Shown here piece by piece: positions 18,864-27,904 of a stretch of 64,000 nt of DNA. A program made the position numbers and the translations under genes. The DNA lies in the NCBI RefSeq assembly GCF_030817275.1, contig NZ_JAUSZD010000002.1:6014001-6078000 (forward strand). The letters are read 5' to 3'. The DNA is from Paenibacillus sp. V4I7. GTDB taxonomy: Bacteria > Bacillota > Bacilli > Paenibacillales > NBRC-103111. Position 1 is the stretch's first letter. Each line of letters begins with the position of its first letter. The notes under the pieces were generated by a model that searched no databases, had not been told where the DNA came from, and worked only from the letters and a program-made list of their open reading frames with translations.

Positions 18864-19820
18864 TCAGTGTCGTTCATGGATGTCAGCTAAAGCTCTGTTA
18901 CTATCTGTCTGGATCTTTCTCAGCCGCCATTTTCGCAAATACTTGCGAGGGATATGGAGCATATCCTTCAGTCTTGCTGAGGTTAGATAGCTGGTTGGGA
19001 GCAAAATCTTTACGTTTGAAGGCGATATAGGTCTAGTTGCCGCTAAACAGAAACACCAATCCTCCCCATATCTCTTCATGACATCAAAATGATAGGGCAC
19101 TACATAAAAACCGGATGCCTTAAGCGTTGCCATTACACTGAAGCCGTATTCTGGCATGTCTGAAAGTACGGAGCATGCTATGGAAATGACTCCTCCTGGT
19201 GCCAACCGCTTTTTCAAGAGACTAAAAAACTCTCGGCTGAAGAGACGGCCAAGTGCGGGTGCCGTATAGCTTGGTTCTGGGAGGTCGATGATGATGACAT
19301 CCCACTTCCTCTGGTTCTTCTCCACGAACGACCTGCCGTCCTGAATGACTGTTCGCACCTTAGGATTTCTCAAAGACCCTTTATTGAACTTCACCAACGG
19401 CTTCAAATTCCTGCCTAATTTCATCATGACGGAGTCGATGTCAACAACGGTGATCGCCTTTACATCTCGATATCGGAGTACTTCTCGCGTTGTAATTCCG
19501 CCGCCGCCGCCGACCATCAGGATGTTCTGCTTTTGCTTGGCAACGGCCATGGGTATATGGACCAATGATTCGGCCCACATGTTGTCATCCTCAGTGGTGC
19601 CGAACATCACATAGCCGTCTCCATAGATCAGCACTTTGCCATTGGCTAGCTTGACCACCGCGATTCGCTGATAGCGCGTCTTAATTCGGCGCAAAATACG
19701 ATACTTCCCATCTGGCTCATCATCCTCTGATACATAATCCCGAAGAGACGCAACTCTTGCTTTGATAAGTGACATATTGATTTTACTATTCGATCTTATC
19801 TGCGCTTTTTTATAAATCAC
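18864..19820 (-). CDS. Spermidine synthase-like methyltransferase-fold protein
   Basis: The Rossmann fold of the polyamine aminopropyltransferase family is visible: glycine loop 'MVGGGGGITTREVL' near residue 100, then 'AITVVDIDS' with the ribose-binding acid, 'VIQDGRSF', and 'VIIIDLPEPSYTAPALG' in place of the usual D-S/D motif. It has no amino-terminal membrane segments. The start is GTG with GGGGAGG upstream, 14 bp after the purA remnant. It is the only gene in 18.4-20.7 kb that looks complete. The non-canonical 'DLPEP' leaves aminopropyltransferase activity uncertain. Confidence 0.75.
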   Translation of the reverse strand: MIYKKAQIRSNSKINMSLIKARVASLRDYVSEDDEPDGKYRILRRIKTRYQRIAVVKLANGKVLIYGDGYVMFGTTEDDNMWAESLVHIPMAVAKQKQNILMVGGGGGITTREVLRYRDVKAITVVDIDSVMMKLGRNLKPLVKFNKGSLRNPKVRTVIQDGRSFVEKNQRKWDVIIIDLPEPSYTAPALGRLFSREFFSLLKKRLAPGGVISIACSVLSDMPEYGFSVMATLKASGFYVVPYHFDVMKRYGEDWCFCLAATRPISPSNVKILLPTSYLTSARLKDMLHIPRKYLRKWRLRKIQTDSNRALADIHERH

Positions 19821-19833
19821 GAATATCCTCCCC

Positions 19834-20393
19834 TTATGGTTGAAATACTTTATTCACTACAATCGTTTGATCACGCTCTGGTCCAACAGAAAAAATAGAA
19901 ACTGGAATACCTGTTAATAAAATGATTCTTTCAATGATTTGACGCGCATTTTCAGGCAGTTCCTCCAATGACTTGACTTTAGTAATGTCCTCCGACCAGC
20001 CAGGGAGTTCCTCATAGATTGGCTCACACTTTGCTAAGATGTTAAGACTAGCTGGGAAAGATTCCATGACTTCGTCATTATATTTATAGGCCGTACAAAT
20101 CTTTAAGCTATTAATTCCGCTCAAAACATCGATCGAATGAAGAGAAAGTCCTGTTACTCCACTCACTCGGCGAGCATGGTTCCATTTCCAATTACGCAAA
20201 TTTTATCCTTATAAAAAATTCCGGAAGGAATCAAATGCAGTTTATATTTGTTTCCGGCAAACACGATGGTATGACCCGCATTATTGCCGCCTTGATAGCG
20301 GGCTACAACGTCCGCTTTTTCCGCTAAATAATCGGTAATCTTCCCTTTACCTTCATCCCCCCACTGCGTACCTACAACTACGACGGTTGACAT
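19834..20393 (-). pseudogene. purA: purA pseudogene with large internal deletion and frameshift
   Basis: The N-terminal 76 codons begin '[19 protein letters not shown]' (GTP-binding motif of adenylosuccinate synthetase) and include '[13 protein letters not shown]'. The frame then stops at 20163 and, in another frame, the C-terminal ~110 residues continue from '[18 protein letters not shown]' to the end. Intact PurA is ~430 aa, so about 230 central residues, including most of the active site, are gone. A good RBS (AAGGAGGG) survives. PurA is needed for de novo AMP synthesis, so a functional copy should exist elsewhere. Confidence 0.92.
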
Positions 20394-20715
20394 CCAGCAA
20401 TCCCTCCTTCTTGGTCCTTACTCTTCACATACCTCGTCAATTCCGCCGTCATTTCATACCGCATAAACGGAGTAATTAAATAAATGCCTTTAAAATATTG
20501 GTGAACGGTATCCACGAGCTCCATCGCAATTTCCAGTCCTTGTTTTCTTGCATTCTTCGCCCTGGTAGCGAGCCATCTTAGCAAGTACGTCATCTGAGAG
20601 CCGTATGCCCGGGACTTGATGATGAAGAAATTCAGCATTCCGATAGCTGGTTAATGGCATGATCCCAATAAAAATAGGAATAGATAACTGTTGAGTAGCT
20701 TGCGCGACCTGTTTG
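20378..20715 (-). pseudogene. Methylenetetrahydrofolate reductase C-terminal fragment, frameshifted
   Basis: One minus frame reads 'IPIFIGIMPLTSYRNAEFLH' then 'PGIRLSDDVLAKMARYQGEE'. It shifts frame and continues 'RKQGLEIAMELVDTV' and 'KGIYLITPFMRYEMT'. These are the C-terminal motifs of MetF/YitJ-type reductases (in YitJ fused to a homocysteine methyltransferase). The N-terminal part is missing. The last codons overlap the start of the purA remnant. Confidence 0.85.
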
Positions 20716-20763
20716 TTCTTGAACCATCTCCAGTAATGTCCTTTGCTTAGGAGGATCTGAACC

Positions 20764-21147
20764 TTTCTTCATTCTCTCACCCCTATTCTATTAAAAATTA
20801 CTATATTCTATGTGATAGAAACGAAATGGTATGGATGAGTAGCTATAATCATGTCTATATATAGAATGTTGGTAGAATGCACATTACGTATTTAGAAGAT
20901 TGCGAATATACATATGCAGGAGTCAGATTTGATGGAGGATCATTTGTGGCTGCGAGCGATGGGGTTGGTGTGGATGGGGACTTGAGACCAGTTGAAGCTG
21001 GATCAACCCTAAACCGTATGACTCGATAGAGGATATCAGGAATGGAGTAAGAAATTAGGAAGAAAAAACGACTACCGTTAACGCAATAGGGTTGCCAACA
21101 TCTCAGCGGCAACCTCGTGATTTATTCTTTTGAAGTATTGTTCTTCG
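20764..21147. other. Intergenic stretch without a supportable gene
   Basis: The gap between the reductase fragment and the MepB gene contains only short frames. The best is a 50-codon plus-strand frame (20877-21029) with the glycine-rich 'YAGVRFDGGSFVAASDGVGV'; it has no clear RBS and may be a gene remnant. No hairpin terminator with a T-run was seen. Confidence 0.5.
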
Positions 21148-21723
21148 TTATGATTTGAAACCGTAAAGCATTCGAGCACGGTCACAGTCTATTGGTTCAT
21201 TTATAGGTATATCTAGGAAATAGTCCAACTGCCATTTCTGAGTTTTTTGAGCCTGACGGCTTGTAGTCTTGTCCCACGGTGGGTAAACTCGTATAGCCCG
21301 TTTACCGCCTTCACCTTGATTTGATACTATATCTTGATTGAATAGAACATGCTTTGGAAATACGAATTGGCCAAAGTTATTCCCATTGTGGGTACTAATT
21401 ACGAAAATATCGACTGGATCTGATACGTCATAAGATTGGATCGACCCATCCCCAATTCTATGCCATAGAGTTACAAACTGCCCTACCTTTGTAGGAGTGA
21501 TTTTAGCGACACGAAATCTAATGAAGAGAGAATTTAAATGAAATAAATAGGCCCCATATTCAGCATTTTGAGCTTCTACAAGTGGTTGAGAGCAATCAAA
21601 CCCGCACACGTTATAGACGATATTTTTGGTGGCAAGTAGGTCACTATGAATGATGTCTGAGGAAACCCAGGAGTTTTGATCATTAGGGCATGCTTCTGAT
21701 AAATTGCTGCTTTTCTTATCCAT
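21148..21723 (-). CDS. MepB family protein
   Basis: The sequence follows the MepB family pattern: 'NAEYGAYLFHLNSLFIRFR', then 'AKITPTKVGQFVTLWHR', 'GQFVFPKHVL', and a closing 'KRAIRVYPPWD' plus 'QKTQKWQLDYF'. MepB is the third gene of the staphylococcal mepRAB locus; its biochemical role is not established. I place the start at the ATG at 21723, with AGGAG 10 nt upstream, rather than the GTG seven codons earlier. It is followed upstream by a TetR gene on the same strand with a short gap. Confidence 0.85.
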   Translation of the reverse strand: MDKKSSNLSEACPNDQNSWVSSDIIHSDLLATKNIVYNVCGFDCSQPLVEAQNAEYGAYLFHLNSLFIRFRVAKITPTKVGQFVTLWHRIGDGSIQSYDVSDPVDIFVISTHNGNNFGQFVFPKHVLFNQDIVSNQGEGGKRAIRVYPPWDKTTSRQAQKTQKWQLDYFLDIPINEPIDCDRARMLYGFKS

Positions 21724-21768
21724 CAATTCTAATCTCCTATGCACAACCTTATTTTATATAAAAGTCCT

Positions 21769-22362
21769 TCAGCGTAAACATACTCCTTTTAAATAAGAAG
21801 AGAAGCTCTCGATATTCATCCGAATATGCCGATTGTCACCTTCCAGCTTGCTCATCATAACTCCGCCTTCCATAACGGAAAGAGCGAAGGTAGCTAAAGC
21901 ATCGATATCGAGGTTAGCTTTGAATTCACCGCTTTCAACACCTTGGGAAATAATCGCTTTCATGTTATGCAGCGTGCCCTCCAGTCCCTGCTGGGCTTTT
22001 TGGCGTAAGATTGGATGACCATCGTCACTTTCGGTAGCTATGTTAAGGAGGGGGCATCCTCCGATAAAAGGCGGTGCTTCAACCACGTTTTCGTATACAT
22101 GTAAATAGGCTAACAGCTTGCCAAAAGCTGTTTCTTGCTGATTGACGGCATCTTTAATTTTCCCTCCAACTACGCTGCCTGCATAGCTATAAGCTTCAAG
22201 AGCAATTTCATCCTTACTGGCAAAATGACGGTAGATGCCGCCTTTCTTAATGCCGGTTAGCTCTGTAATATCCGACATGGATGAACTTGCATACCCTTTC
22301 TGGTTAAAAAGCTCAGCGGACTTAGCGATAATATGCTTACGGGTGTTTTCTCCTTTTTTCAT
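21769..22362 (-). CDS. TetR-family transcriptional repressor
   Basis: The N-terminal helix-turn-helix reads 'SMSDITELTGIKKGGIYRHF' (residues ~27-46), followed by an all-helical ligand-binding domain with the 'GGCPLLN' motif of a common TetR subgroup. 197 aa is standard. It is divergent from the MFS transporter gene; a perfect 20-bp palindrome at 22452-22471 in the shared promoter region is the natural operator, implying repression of the transporter and itself. Confidence 0.92.
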   Translation of the reverse strand: MKKGENTRKHIIAKSAELFNQKGYASSSMSDITELTGIKKGGIYRHFASKDEIALEAYSYAGSVVGGKIKDAVNQQETAFGKLLAYLHVYENVVEAPPFIGGCPLLNIATESDDGHPILRQKAQQGLEGTLHNMKAIISQGVESGEFKANLDIDALATFALSVMEGGVMMSKLEGDNRHIRMNIESFSSYLKGVCLR

Positions 22363-22422
22363 GTTAATTCCCCCCTACGCGCGTGAAATAATAATTTCAT
22401 TATACCAAATGGCATTGATCTA

Positions 22423-22471
22423 TTGAAAAGGAAAGCCCTTATGTTACAATAAAGATACCGATCGGTATCTT
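22423..22471 (+). promoter_or_regulatory. Sigma-A promoter and perfect TetR operator palindrome upstream of MFS gene
   Basis: TTGAAA (22423-22428) and TACAAT (22445-22450) are 16 bp apart. Directly after the -10, the palindrome AAGATACCGATCGGTATCTT (22452-22471) is perfect over 20 bp. A repressor bound there would overlap the transcription start. Confidence 0.75.
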
Positions 22472-22494
22472 CATTGTGTAGGGAGGAGTATTCA

Positions 22495-23721
22495 GTGGGT
22501 ACGACATGGTTCAAGGAATCCAAGTATGCGTGGATAGGATTGGGCTCGCTTTGGATAATCGGTTTTATTGGCGCATTGACGCGGTTCATCATGGCTTATT
22601 TTCAAGTTCAAATATCGGAAGATTTAGGGATCAGCCGGGGATTCATTTCTATGGCATGGTCTACGAACTTATTGATTGCAGCCTTATGTGCCCCCCTGGG
22701 AGGATGGCTTGTGGATCGTTATGGCCCGAGGAAGATTATGCTGGTCAGCGCAGTCATAGGTATTTTAGGAACTGGCACCGTTGTACTAGGTCATCACGCC
22801 ATCGTCTTCTTTATCGGATACGGGGTTATCTCTGGCTTCGTCGGTCTTGGAACGAGCACAACCTATATGTTGGTGTTTGAATGGTTTCAGCATCATCGGG
22901 CCAAAGCTACAGCGCTGTTAGCCAGTGCTTCCTCTGTAGGGTTAGCGGTTAGTACGCCGATTTTCGTTTCATCGAGCTGGTTGACATGGAAGGACGCCTT
23001 CCTAGCCTCATTTGTCCTAGGTATTATCGTGACTTTGCCAGTCATTTGGTTTGGTATTAAAGGGACTGGCCCGAAGGGTAACAAAGCAAAGAAAGTGGAA
23101 GATCAGGAAAGTACGAAAGCTATCAGCAAAGGAATATCCGCACATCTGCCTATCTTCATTGTGGTCGCCTGCGCATTGTTCACCTGCGGCTTCAATATGG
23201 GGACTGTGGAAATGAATTTGGTCGCCATCCATCAGCTGGCTAGTGTGTCGCCGAGCATGATCGCATTATCCATGAGTGTACTTGGCATTCTGGAAATTAT
23301 AGGGTCACTTATGTTCGGCTATTTTTTGGACCGGGTCAATAAGTTGGTTATGATGACCATCTTGTATGGCATACGCATTATGGGGTTTGCTTTCCTCTTT
23401 ATGCATGTGGGATGGTCGCCTGTCCTTTTTGCCATAGCCTTCGGTATTACATATCTGAGCGCGATTCCTGGGGGATTGCTCATCGTCAATGAATTTGCAA
23501 ATGGAAAAGGCAAACAAACTGGCTTCCTACTTCTTTTTCATCAAGGGGGAGGCATTCTTGGTGCATTGATCGGAGGAGTTTCTTTCGATTACTTTAGCAA
23601 TTATCAGGTACTCATCGGTGTTGATGTCTTCATCTGCATGCTCGTGACACTCGGTTATTTCTTCCTATATACAACTCGGAAACGAAGCTTTCGACTTCAA
23701 AATATGAAAGCCTCTGCCTAA
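22495..23721 (+). CDS. MFS transporter
   Basis: This is a membrane transporter of the major facilitator superfamily with twelve predicted helices. The loop motif 'GGWLVDRYGPRKIMLVS' after helix 2 is the MFS signature; 'FGYFLDRVNKLVMMTI' is its echo in the second half. The likely start is GTG at 22495, with GGGAGG 8 nt upstream; the frame is open seven codons further. Substrate unknown; the general layout resembles oxalate/formate-type or drug-exporting MFS proteins. Control by the divergent TetR protein is inferred. Confidence 0.88.
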   Translation: MGTTWFKESKYAWIGLGSLWIIGFIGALTRFIMAYFQVQISEDLGISRGFISMAWSTNLLIAALCAPLGGWLVDRYGPRKIMLVSAVIGILGTGTVVLGHHAIVFFIGYGVISGFVGLGTSTTYMLVFEWFQHHRAKATALLASASSVGLAVSTPIFVSSSWLTWKDAFLASFVLGIIVTLPVIWFGIKGTGPKGNKAKKVEDQESTKAISKGISAHLPIFIVVACALFTCGFNMGTVEMNLVAIHQLASVSPSMIALSMSVLGILEIIGSLMFGYFLDRVNKLVMMTILYGIRIMGFAFLFMHVGWSPVLFAIAFGITYLSAIPGGLLIVNEFANGKGKQTGFLLLFHQGGGILGALIGGVSFDYFSNYQVLIGVDVFICMLVTLGYFFLYTTRKRSFRLQNMKASA

Positions 23722-23739
23722 AGTAATACGGCGGAGGCT
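23709..23739 (+). terminator. Probable terminator of MFS gene
   Basis: The hairpin AGCCTCTGCC/GGCGGAGGCT (one mismatch) overlaps the last codons. The T-run is poor, so efficiency is doubtful. Confidence 0.4.
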
Positions 23740-23799
23740 CTTGCCTTGAATACTAAAATAAAAACAAAAGAACAGGAACTATTGTCAATTTCGTCGAAC

Positions 23800-23826
23800 C
23801 CCTAATAGAGAATATCCTCTATAGGG
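23800..23826 (+). promoter_or_regulatory. Hairpin overlapping the ribosome binding site of the orphan kinase gene
   Basis: CCCTAaTAGAG and CTCTATAGGG pair over ten bases with one bulge and a 6-nt loop. The 3' arm covers the GGGAG (23824-23828) that precedes the ATG at 23837, so folding would hide the RBS. Confidence 0.45.
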
Positions 23827-23836
23827 AGCAAATGAG

Positions 23837-24985
23837 ATGAATGATGAGAAGCACCTGATCATACTAAAAAAATACAAAAATCAGATTATTGCAAAGTGGA
23901 TTCGCGAGTTCATTCATATTTATCCTGAATATGACAAAAATGTTCTGAAGAAAGACGCGGATGTCTTCTATAAATTCATGTCAGACCTTCATATTCCCGC
24001 GGCAGAGCATTCTCTCTTCCAAGCGATCCCTGAGTCCCAAAAAGTGTTTTTGATGAGAAATGTTTCTATTAGTCATGTTGTGCATAGCAGTCAAATTTGG
24101 ATTGACGCTATTTTATGGTTTATTCAAGAAAACCCTAGAGGAATAACGATTCCCATGAGTCTGACTAGGAAAATCATTGCTCGGGTCAGCTTATATGAAA
24201 GACATTTTCTCCATCAATACAGTACCATTACGAAAGAGCTACTGTCGGGTCAAGCACAGACGATCACCGAGCTGCATGAAGCCCGCCTGACGATTATCGG
24301 AAAGATGGCGGCAAGCATGGCGCATGAAATCAGAAATCCACTGACAGCCATACTTGGTTTTTTAAAAATCTTGCGCAACCAAATATCGAATCAAAATTAC
24401 CAAAGAATCAACTCCTATCTGGATACGATTGAAAGTGAACTTCTAAGCATTCAAATGCAGATCTCAGGATTCCTCAGTTTTTCAAAAAAGGATACCATCG
24501 AGGAAGGTTTTGATGAGGTATCTTCTACATCTATCATCGACAACGTCCTGGCATTGATTTCTCCTAGATTGGTGAACGATAATATTGAATTAATTTTCCA
24601 GGAATCAGAAGACATAAAGCTCAAGGTTCAAAAAATAGCCATTCAACAGGTTCTTTCAAATATTCTAAACAATAGCTTGGACGCTTTGTCAGAAAAGGAA
24701 GGCGAGAAAGGTTTAATGATCGCATCCAGGCTGGAGGAAGATGAATTTGTAATTATCATTTCCAACAACGGACCTGAAATCCCCCCTGAGATAAAAGACT
24801 CACTATTCATTCCTTTTGTGACCAACAAAAAAGAGGGTACCGGTCTTGGACTAGCCATATGCAAGCAAATTATGACCAAAAATAATGGAGACGTCACGTT
24901 TGATTCCAGTCCGAATGAAACGTCATTTCGATTAAGTTTCAAACAAAGCGTGAATAAGCTCCATCTGCAAAATGCCATTAATTGA
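23837..24985 (+). CDS. Orphan cytoplasmic sensor histidine kinase (sporulation-kinase-like)
   Basis: The N-terminal ~140 residues are a helical sensor domain I do not recognise, with no membrane helix. The kinase core follows: H163 in 'MAASMAHEIRNPLTAIL', N-box 'QQVLSNILNNSLDAL', and G-box 'GTGLGLAICKQIM'. No response-regulator gene is adjacent. HPK-type kinases with this H-box and no partner are typical feeders of the Spo0F/Spo0A phosphorelay in spore formers, which is a plausible but unproven role. The RBS may be masked by a hairpin. Confidence 0.85.
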   Translation: MNDEKHLIILKKYKNQIIAKWIREFIHIYPEYDKNVLKKDADVFYKFMSDLHIPAAEHSLFQAIPESQKVFLMRNVSISHVVHSSQIWIDAILWFIQENPRGITIPMSLTRKIIARVSLYERHFLHQYSTITKELLSGQAQTITELHEARLTIIGKMAASMAHEIRNPLTAILGFLKILRNQISNQNYQRINSYLDTIESELLSIQMQISGFLSFSKKDTIEEGFDEVSSTSIIDNVLALISPRLVNDNIELIFQESEDIKLKVQKIAIQQVLSNILNNSLDALSEKEGEKGLMIASRLEEDEFVIIISNNGPEIPPEIKDSLFIPFVTNKKEGTGLGLAICKQIMTKNNGDVTFDSSPNETSFRLSFKQSVNKLHLQNAIN

Positions 24986-25109
24986 CCATTCGTCAAAAAA
25001 AGAACGGAATCGACATTACAATTGGTTCGACCAACCCATGTCATTTATGTATTCTGTCACTTACAATTTATTAGAACTGCAATTTTTCTTAAATTGAAGG
25101 AGGGCAATT

Positions 25110-26582
25110 ATGAAGCGTAAGTGGACAACCCTGGTGGTAACTAGTATTTTGGCTGTCTCTACAGTAATGGGTGGCGGCATATCTGCAATGGCAGCATCGA
25201 AGAACAGCACAGGTGGAACAACATCCAAAACATATGTAATTGCATTCTCGAACCAGCTTCCGACTGGTTATGCAGCAATGATTCAAGCGGCAGGCGGGCA
25301 AGTTGTTCGGGCCATTCCTGAGATTGGAGGATTGGAGGTGCGTTCGTCCAGCACCGAATTTATGACAAAGCTGCAATCATTCAAGGATATTGCTGCTGCC
25401 AACGTTCAGATGGTACATAAGCTAAGCGATGGTACAGTAGATCCCTCTGCAGCTGACGGTCAGCCAGTGACAGATATTCCCCAGCCGGAAGAAACGAGCA
25501 GCTACTGGGATTATCAGTGGGACATTAAGAAAGTGACGAATAACGGAGCTTCGTTTGCGATTGAAACCGGCGGCACAGGCGGCACGCATAAGGCCGTTGT
25601 AGGCGTTATTGACAGCGGTATTGATGCTAATCATCCCGACTTAAAAGCTAACTTCCTCGGTGGCATGAACTTTGTACCCGCAGGAACAGATACCAGTGAA
25701 ACCGGTGATCCTAACGATCTACTGGACCGCGATGGACATGGAACGCATGTGGCAGGATCAATTGCCGGGAACGGCAAAGTCAAAGGGGTCGGCCCGAATC
25801 TTGGCATCCGCTCCTACCGCGTATTTCCTGGCGGACAAGGTGCGCCTACGGCCTGGATTGTAGCTGCTATCATTCAAGCGGCTAACGATAAGGTTGACGT
25901 CATTAACATGTCGATCGGCGGATTTGACTCCCAAAAGTATTATGTAGATGGAACCAAATATTCGGATGTTGCTGACATCCTGCTTTGGAAACGTGCCATT
26001 CAATATGCTGTCAACCATAACGTAACGGTGGTAACGGCAGCTGGTAATGAAGGTCTTAACCTACGCGATAACAAAGCGATGATCGACTATCTAAACGCTA
26101 CTTACGGTTCCCCTGACGTTGTATTTAAAGGGAAAACAACAGAAATACCTGGTCAAATTAATGGTGTCATCAATGTTTCATCCTCGAACAAGTGGTCGAC
26201 GAACAATGTCGCATTTTATTCTAATTATGGGTTAAATCAAATCGATGTAGCTGCACCAGGCGGCGATAATGGGCCCGTATATGCTGAAACTCTGGATTTG
26301 AACCAACGGGATTTCCACTATCGCGCACTAAGCACATGGCCGACCTATTTGCCTTCGTACTTCACTTCTAACCTCCATAGCTACGCGCTGCTCCACGGTA
26401 CATCCATGGCAGCTCCGAAAGTGGCTGGTATTGCAGGCGTAATTAAAGCGGCTCATCCGGAGTTGAACCCTGCCCAAGTAGCAGCATTAATTGAAAAAAC
26501 AGCAAACGATTACGGCCCAACCGGCAATGATGCTTTTTACGGCGCAGGTGAAGCGAATGTATACAATGCTCTAGTCAGATAA
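25110..26582 (+). CDS. Secreted subtilisin-family (S8) serine protease
   Basis: A signal peptide (residues ~1-29, cleavage after 'AMAA') is followed by an I9-like propeptide and a mature subtilase domain. The triad is D168 ('VVGVIDSGIDANHPDL'), H213 ('DGHGTHVAG') and S432 ('HGTSMAAPKVAG'); the oxyanion asparagine is N313 ('AAGNEG'). 490 aa, with no extra C-terminal domain. An extracellular feeding or processing role is expected. AAGGAGGG precedes the ATG; a strong terminator follows. Confidence 0.95.
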   Translation: MKRKWTTLVVTSILAVSTVMGGGISAMAASKNSTGGTTSKTYVIAFSNQLPTGYAAMIQAAGGQVVRAIPEIGGLEVRSSSTEFMTKLQSFKDIAAANVQMVHKLSDGTVDPSAADGQPVTDIPQPEETSSYWDYQWDIKKVTNNGASFAIETGGTGGTHKAVVGVIDSGIDANHPDLKANFLGGMNFVPAGTDTSETGDPNDLLDRDGHGTHVAGSIAGNGKVKGVGPNLGIRSYRVFPGGQGAPTAWIVAAIIQAANDKVDVINMSIGGFDSQKYYVDGTKYSDVADILLWKRAIQYAVNHNVTVVTAAGNEGLNLRDNKAMIDYLNATYGSPDVVFKGKTTEIPGQINGVINVSSSNKWSTNNVAFYSNYGLNQIDVAAPGGDNGPVYAETLDLNQRDFHYRALSTWPTYLPSYFTSNLHSYALLHGTSMAAPKVAGIAGVIKAAHPELNPAQVAALIEKTANDYGPTGNDAFYGAGEANVYNALVR

Positions 26583-26595
26583 GTTCATGATCAAG

Positions 26596-26628
26596 AGCCC
26601 AGTGCCGTTTTTGGCACTGGGCTTTTTG
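26596..26628 (+). terminator. Strong Rho-independent terminator of protease gene
   Basis: The 11-bp perfect stem AGCCCAGTGCC/GGCACTGGGCT is followed by TTTTTGAT. Confidence 0.92.
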
Positions 26629-26665
26629 ATCTCATACCTACCTTAAAGTAAAGTAATTCCCCTAC

Positions 26666-27904
26666 TCAATACCAACTTGTAAATACAGAAGAGGTCCCAT
26701 AAGCTAACGGAATTGCGGCTCCGATCATCAGTACTGGTCCCCACCAGGTGAAGAAAGAGATCCCCATACATAGGCTGATTAAGATCAGCGCCGGCAGTAC
26801 AAGAATTGGAATTGCAGATTGGAGAGCTTGATGTTTCGTTGTATCCTGAATAGGAAAAAGAGTCAGGAACGGATCTTTCAATTCATCTTTACAGAATGAT
26901 TTTCTCCAAAATACCAGTAGGCATGCAGCAAGGACCCAGATCGTAATTTTAAGGACTCCCGGCAAAATAAACATAGCTCCACTGATCACAACGACGAACT
27001 GTATCGTTTGCTTCCACTGTGTACCATTTCTAAAAAAGGATTTCGTTAATAAATCAGCGATTCCGTTGTTAGCACCTTTCCCCTTGAACAAGCGCTGCGA
27101 TTTCCCGAATAAAAGGGGGTACTTCCGTGTCGGTTTTCTTTTCCGCTCGAGAACACGAATTAACATCAGAGAGACAATTCGCATCCGTGCATCTCTTTCT
27201 CTGGCGATATCAGCGAAGAAGGCCCCTTTTTCTTGCAGCCGTATTCTGCTTAAGAAAACAACCAGCACTAGTAAAAGAAGAATAGCCGCCCAACTATAGT
27301 AAGTGTTATGACTGACTCCCGTAACTAACACTTGATACAAGAAGAATAGACCTACAAAAACCACAATCCGCAGCAACCAAAGCACAAATCCATTTAAACG
27401 AAGTGTAAGCAATTGGCGAAGCAAGCCTAAGTTAATTTTCAGCAAATAGGTAAGCAGCCATAAGCAAATAACTTGTAACATGCTAAAGGAATACGTTTGA
27501 ACTAATAGAGGAAGAAATACGAACATCAATATTAACGTAGTGATTCCCTGCAGTACAAGAGAGTATCTATAGCCGAGTAACATGAGATGCCGAAACCAAT
27601 TTTGCTTCTGTCGGAGGAAAAGCTGGTCCCCCTCCTCAACAAAGTATCGAATGGTTCCGAGCCAAGAGAATACATAGAAGGCCGTGGCAATTATAGACAT
27701 CGATATCCAACTAAACCAAGAAGGCTGAGTCGCCCACCATGAGTAATAATGGTAACCAGCCACAATCATCAGCGGAATGACAAAATAAATCGCAATGATC
27801 CAATCCACAGCCATTCGCAAAGCCCGATACTGGAAATGCCAATCCGAAAGCACTCTTCGTGTGAAAACCTGAAAGCTGCTCTTCAACCCATTAGCCCCCT
27901 TCAT
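26666..27904 (-). CDS. ecsB: ABC transporter permease, EcsB family
   Basis: 412 aa with eight or more hydrophobic segments and basic loops, matching EcsB in length (~408 aa) and in being coupled to an EcsA-type ATPase gene; the ATG overlaps the ATPase stop by 4 bp. EcsAB in Bacillus influences protein secretion, competence and regulated intramembrane proteolysis; the transported molecule is unknown. The assignment rests on size, topology and gene pairing, plus a stretch 'RQKQNWFRHLMLLGYRYS' typical of the family. Confidence 0.75.
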   Translation of the reverse strand: MKGANGLKSSFQVFTRRVLSDWHFQYRALRMAVDWIIAIYFVIPLMIVAGYHYYSWWATQPSWFSWISMSIIATAFYVFSWLGTIRYFVEEGDQLFLRQKQNWFRHLMLLGYRYSLVLQGITTLILMFVFLPLLVQTYSFSMLQVICLWLLTYLLKINLGLLRQLLTLRLNGFVLWLLRIVVFVGLFFLYQVLVTGVSHNTYYSWAAILLLLVLVVFLSRIRLQEKGAFFADIARERDARMRIVSLMLIRVLERKRKPTRKYPLLFGKSQRLFKGKGANNGIADLLTKSFFRNGTQWKQTIQFVVVISGAMFILPGVLKITIWVLAACLLVFWRKSFCKDELKDPFLTLFPIQDTTKHQALQSAIPILVLPALILISLCMGISFFTWWGPVLMIGAAIPLAYGTSSVFTSWY

